From positions 1 through 6,026 of the forward strand of contig CALARM010000645.1 in NCBI GenBank assembly GCA_937888925.1: a DNA stretch of 6,026 nt. The letters are read 5' to 3'. Under the pieces are notes generated by a model. That model saw only the letters and a list, made by a program, of their open reading frames with translations. It searched no databases and was not told the DNA's origin. Positions 4,652-6,026 of the stretch are shown one piece after another. The DNA comes from an uncultured Synergistia bacterium. Its GTDB lineage: Bacteria; Eremiobacterota; SpSt-956; JAKJGF01. Both the position numbers and the translations under genes were made by a program. Positions within the stretch are counted from its first letter, which is position 1; each line of letters starts with the position of its first letter.

Positions 4652-5020
4652 TTACCTGTCCAGAGATTTCATATATTCTTCTTTTGTGCGGCAGCTGAAT
4701 ATAGCTGCAATTATTAGCCCCCAGCATGCAGTGGCAATAAGAATACGAACAAAACCTGAGATTGAATAAAAAATACCTGTCTGACTGACAGTCAACCCAT
4801 ACTGGCTGCCGATAACAGGAATAAGGACACTGGCAGCAGAGAAAATAATCGTTTCACAGAGTAAAATTCCAAGAGCTATGATGGTATAAAGAGAAATTTT
4901 GGGATAGATTTTTAAGTTCCTGACGGCTATTATAATGCCTGTAATCCATACGAGATAAAGAGGAACCTGGAACAGAAGGGTTGTTAAGATCCCTATAAAA
5001 GGGGCACCTGATGAAACCAT
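4652..5020 (-). CDS. Small integral membrane protein, function unknown
   Basis: This 122-aa protein has three likely transmembrane segments: about residues 8-33 (ILTTLLFQVPLYLVWITGII), 43-70 and 83-109. The tail RTKEEYMKSLDR is short, charged and probably cytoplasmic. There is no cleavable signal peptide or recognised motif. AAGGAG lies about 10 nt before the ATG at 5020, the strongest ribosome site in this part of the window. It begins 28 nt after the ASCH gene, on the same strand with no terminator seen between them, so it may be the last gene of the MNT/HEPN/ASCH operon. Whether it serves that system is unknown. Confidence 0.65.
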   Translation of the reverse strand: MVSSGAPFIGILTTLLFQVPLYLVWITGIIIAVRNLKIYPKISLYTIIALGILLCETIIFSAASVLIPVIGSQYGLTVSQTGIFYSISGFVRILIATACWGLIIAAIFSCRTKEEYMKSLDR

Positions 5021-5048
5021 ATAGCTAATCTCCTTTCTGAATATTTTA

Positions 5049-5378
5049 TTAATTAATTACCGTCTCAATCTCTATTACAACTACTCCGAGTTCTTCCTTA
5101 TCAGGCGGATAAATTTCCTTTAAAATCCTGAGAGTTTCGTCTTCTGTCGAGGCGGGTGCTATAAGCTCTATTTTTTCAGATTTCAACATATCGTCAAATG
5201 ATGTATAATAACGCATATCTTTTACGGATATTACCTGAGTTTCGGAAGCAGATTTCATTATTATGGAATCTCCCGGTTTTATTTTTTTGATATTTTTATA
5301 ACCAGCTCTGATTTCAAGCTTTTTCCTGCCTTCTTTGATAAAGGCGAGATATTCCTGTTTTATCATCATTTCTTTCAT
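5049..5378 (-). CDS. ASCH-domain protein, predicted RNA/nucleotide binder or RNase
   Basis: In this 109-aa protein, residues 1-40 read MIKQEYLAFIKEGRKKLEIR, then a lysine-rich turn and IKPGDSIIM. This is the ASCH hallmark (helix, G.K..E.R, I..GD.I) on a beta-barrel related to PUA. The C-terminal ELGVVVIEIE strand closes the barrel. ASCH proteins bind RNA, and some cleave RNA or act on modified nucleosides. Basic residues R18, K19, K20 and R24 would line the pocket. It starts 15 nt after the HEPN stop with AGAGG as ribosome site, so it belongs to the MNT/HEPN operon. An ASCH partner is not a standard part of MNT/HEPN modules. Confidence 0.82.
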   Translation of the reverse strand: MKEMMIKQEYLAFIKEGRKKLEIRAGYKNIKKIKPGDSIIMKSASETQVISVKDMRYYTSFDDMLKSEKIELIAPASTEDETLRILKEIYPPDKEELGVVVIEIETVIN

Positions 5379-5393
5379 AAAATAATCCTCTGG

Positions 5394-5792
5394 TTAACCT
5401 GTTTTTTGCTCTATTACCGTTTTTATTGTATCCAGAAATATTCTGGTTTTATCAATCCAGGGACAGACAAGATCTTCTTTCATTATGACAAAATCTGTGT
5501 AGTCACTTTCCTGTCTGTTTTCAAAAAGTTCGTTGTATAATACTCCTGAATCTTCATGAATCAGTGCGGGTCTGACAAAATGTTTGTTAAATAAACTCCT
5601 TACTCCTGTATGTTTGGATGATGAAAGATTTTCTGTTAATAACAGGGCACTTACTGCATAGAAACAGGCATAATAAAGGCGATTAACACAGGTGTTCCAG
5701 TGATTATGTTTACCCATAAGTTCTGCTTCTTCCAGTGTTTCATAGGCTCTGTCCATTTTATATAAAATAATTTTTTTTATTTCATCAGTCAT
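5394..5792 (-). CDS. HEPN-domain protein of an MNT/HEPN toxin-antitoxin pair
   Basis: This 132-aa protein has all the marks of the HEPN partner of minimal nucleotidyltransferases. Helix 2 carries NRLYYACFYAVSALLL (residues 37-52). A KHTGVRSLFNKHFV turn (60-73) follows, then LYNELFENRQESDYTDF (85-101), where R93...D97-Y98 is the conserved segment. Many paired HEPN proteins are RNase toxins, neutralised or AMPylated by the nucleotidyltransferase. Here the strict R-x4-6-H motif is not visible at R93, so nuclease activity is uncertain. Its ATG overlaps the nucleotidyltransferase stop by ATGA (5789-5792). Confidence 0.88.
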   Translation of the reverse strand: MTDEIKKIILYKMDRAYETLEEAELMGKHNHWNTCVNRLYYACFYAVSALLLTENLSSSKHTGVRSLFNKHFVRPALIHEDSGVLYNELFENRQESDYTDFVIMKEDLVCPWIDKTRIFLDTIKTVIEQKTG

Positions 5793-6026
5793 AAAGTAAT
5801 AGCCTCATTCATAACGTTCTTATAAAAAGGTGTAGCACGGTACAGGGAACTGTTCCATTCTTCTTTATCTCTTATAATTGAACTTATAATTTCTTCTGTT
5901 TCCAGTTCTATTTTATATAGAGCACGCCTTATAGTTCGAATTTTCTCATAATCAGGTTTTTTATCTACCAGTATCAAAAAATCCCAGTCAGAATATTCTT
6001 CTTCCTCTCCTCTTGAGCGGGAGCCA
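5789..6026 (-). CDS. MNT-type nucleotidyltransferase, N-terminus outside window
   Basis: The last 78 residues are visible. They open with GSRSRGEEEEYSDWDFLILV, the nucleotidyltransferase signature: GS...RG followed by the metal-binding pair in SDWD. The two aspartates and the serine loop are intact, so the catalytic core appears functional. The remaining ~58 residues are helical and short, as expected for a minimal (MNT) enzyme. Such enzymes act as antitoxins to HEPN partners, in some cases by adding AMP to the toxin. The stop overlaps the HEPN start by 4 bp, giving the usual MNT-then-HEPN order. The start codon and promoter lie beyond the right edge. Confidence 0.9.
   Translation of the reverse strand, partial: GSRSRGEEEEYSDWDFLILVDKKPDYEKIRTIRRALYKIELETEEIISSIIRDKEEWNSSLYRATPFYKNVMNEAITL

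Noticed and set aside
4536..4727. 63-residue minus-strand frame
   Set aside because: It overlaps the end of the membrane gene and the C-terminal relic in a different frame, has no ribosome site and no protein-like pattern.
1..6026. CRISPR array, tRNA or rRNA gene, integrase or transposase
   Set aside because: No regularly spaced repeats, no cloverleaf-like or rRNA-like sequence and no recombinase motif were seen on either strand.

Overview
The window is AT-rich (roughly one third G+C) and reads as an accessory 'defence and toxin-antitoxin' island. The organism is most likely a bacterium. A sigma-70-type promoter with exact TTGACA and TATAAT hexamers 16 bp apart occurs twice, Shine-Dalgarno sites are clear, and stop/start overlaps of the ATGA type are common. 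Nothing in the window allows a species or phylum assignment.

Layout, left to right. (1) Positions 1-563, minus strand: a PIN-domain toxin (cut by the window edge) with an overlapping upstream antitoxin of the AF2212/DUF104-like kind. (2) 663-1031, plus strand: a small DUF2281-like gene with its own strong promoter. It is the first copy of a 345-bp duplicated unit. (3) 1032-1405: a long non-coding stretch with nested inverted repeats over a possible promoter. (4) 1406-3239, plus strand: a tightly coupled three-gene operon made of a TIGR04255-like protein, a 219-aa protein I do not recognise, and a small HEPN-like protein with an R-x5-H motif. Both junctions are 4-bp ATGA overlaps. This is the best candidate for a little-described system. 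(5) 3282-3671, minus strand: the broken end of an AAA ATPase + TOPRIM gene pair, cut in its Walker B region exactly where the second copy of the duplicated unit begins. (6) 3672-4025, plus strand: the second DUF2281-like copy. (7) 4029-4322, minus strand: a second small antitoxin with a PIN toxin reduced to a stump. (8) 4427-5020, minus strand: a relic C-terminus of an unidentified protein, preceded by a small membrane protein. (9) 5049-6025, minus strand: an MNT nucleotidyltransferase (cut by the window edge), HEPN protein and ASCH-domain protein in one operon.

How the parts relate. At least four modules can be classed as toxin-antitoxin or defence-like: PIN/AF2212-like, PIN stump/small antitoxin, MNT/HEPN and AAA/TOPRIM. 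The TIGR04255/HEPN operon is a candidate fifth. Some look intact and others are decayed, with the decay concentrated around the duplicated unit. The two DUF2281-like copies have nearly identical promoters and N-termini, but their coding parts differ mainly by amino-acid-changing substitutions. Two antitoxin genes of different sequence share a homologous upstream region with an extended -10 element. Both patterns suggest regulatory cassettes being copied and re-joined to different coding modules. All assignments come from reading the sequence; no database search was possible.
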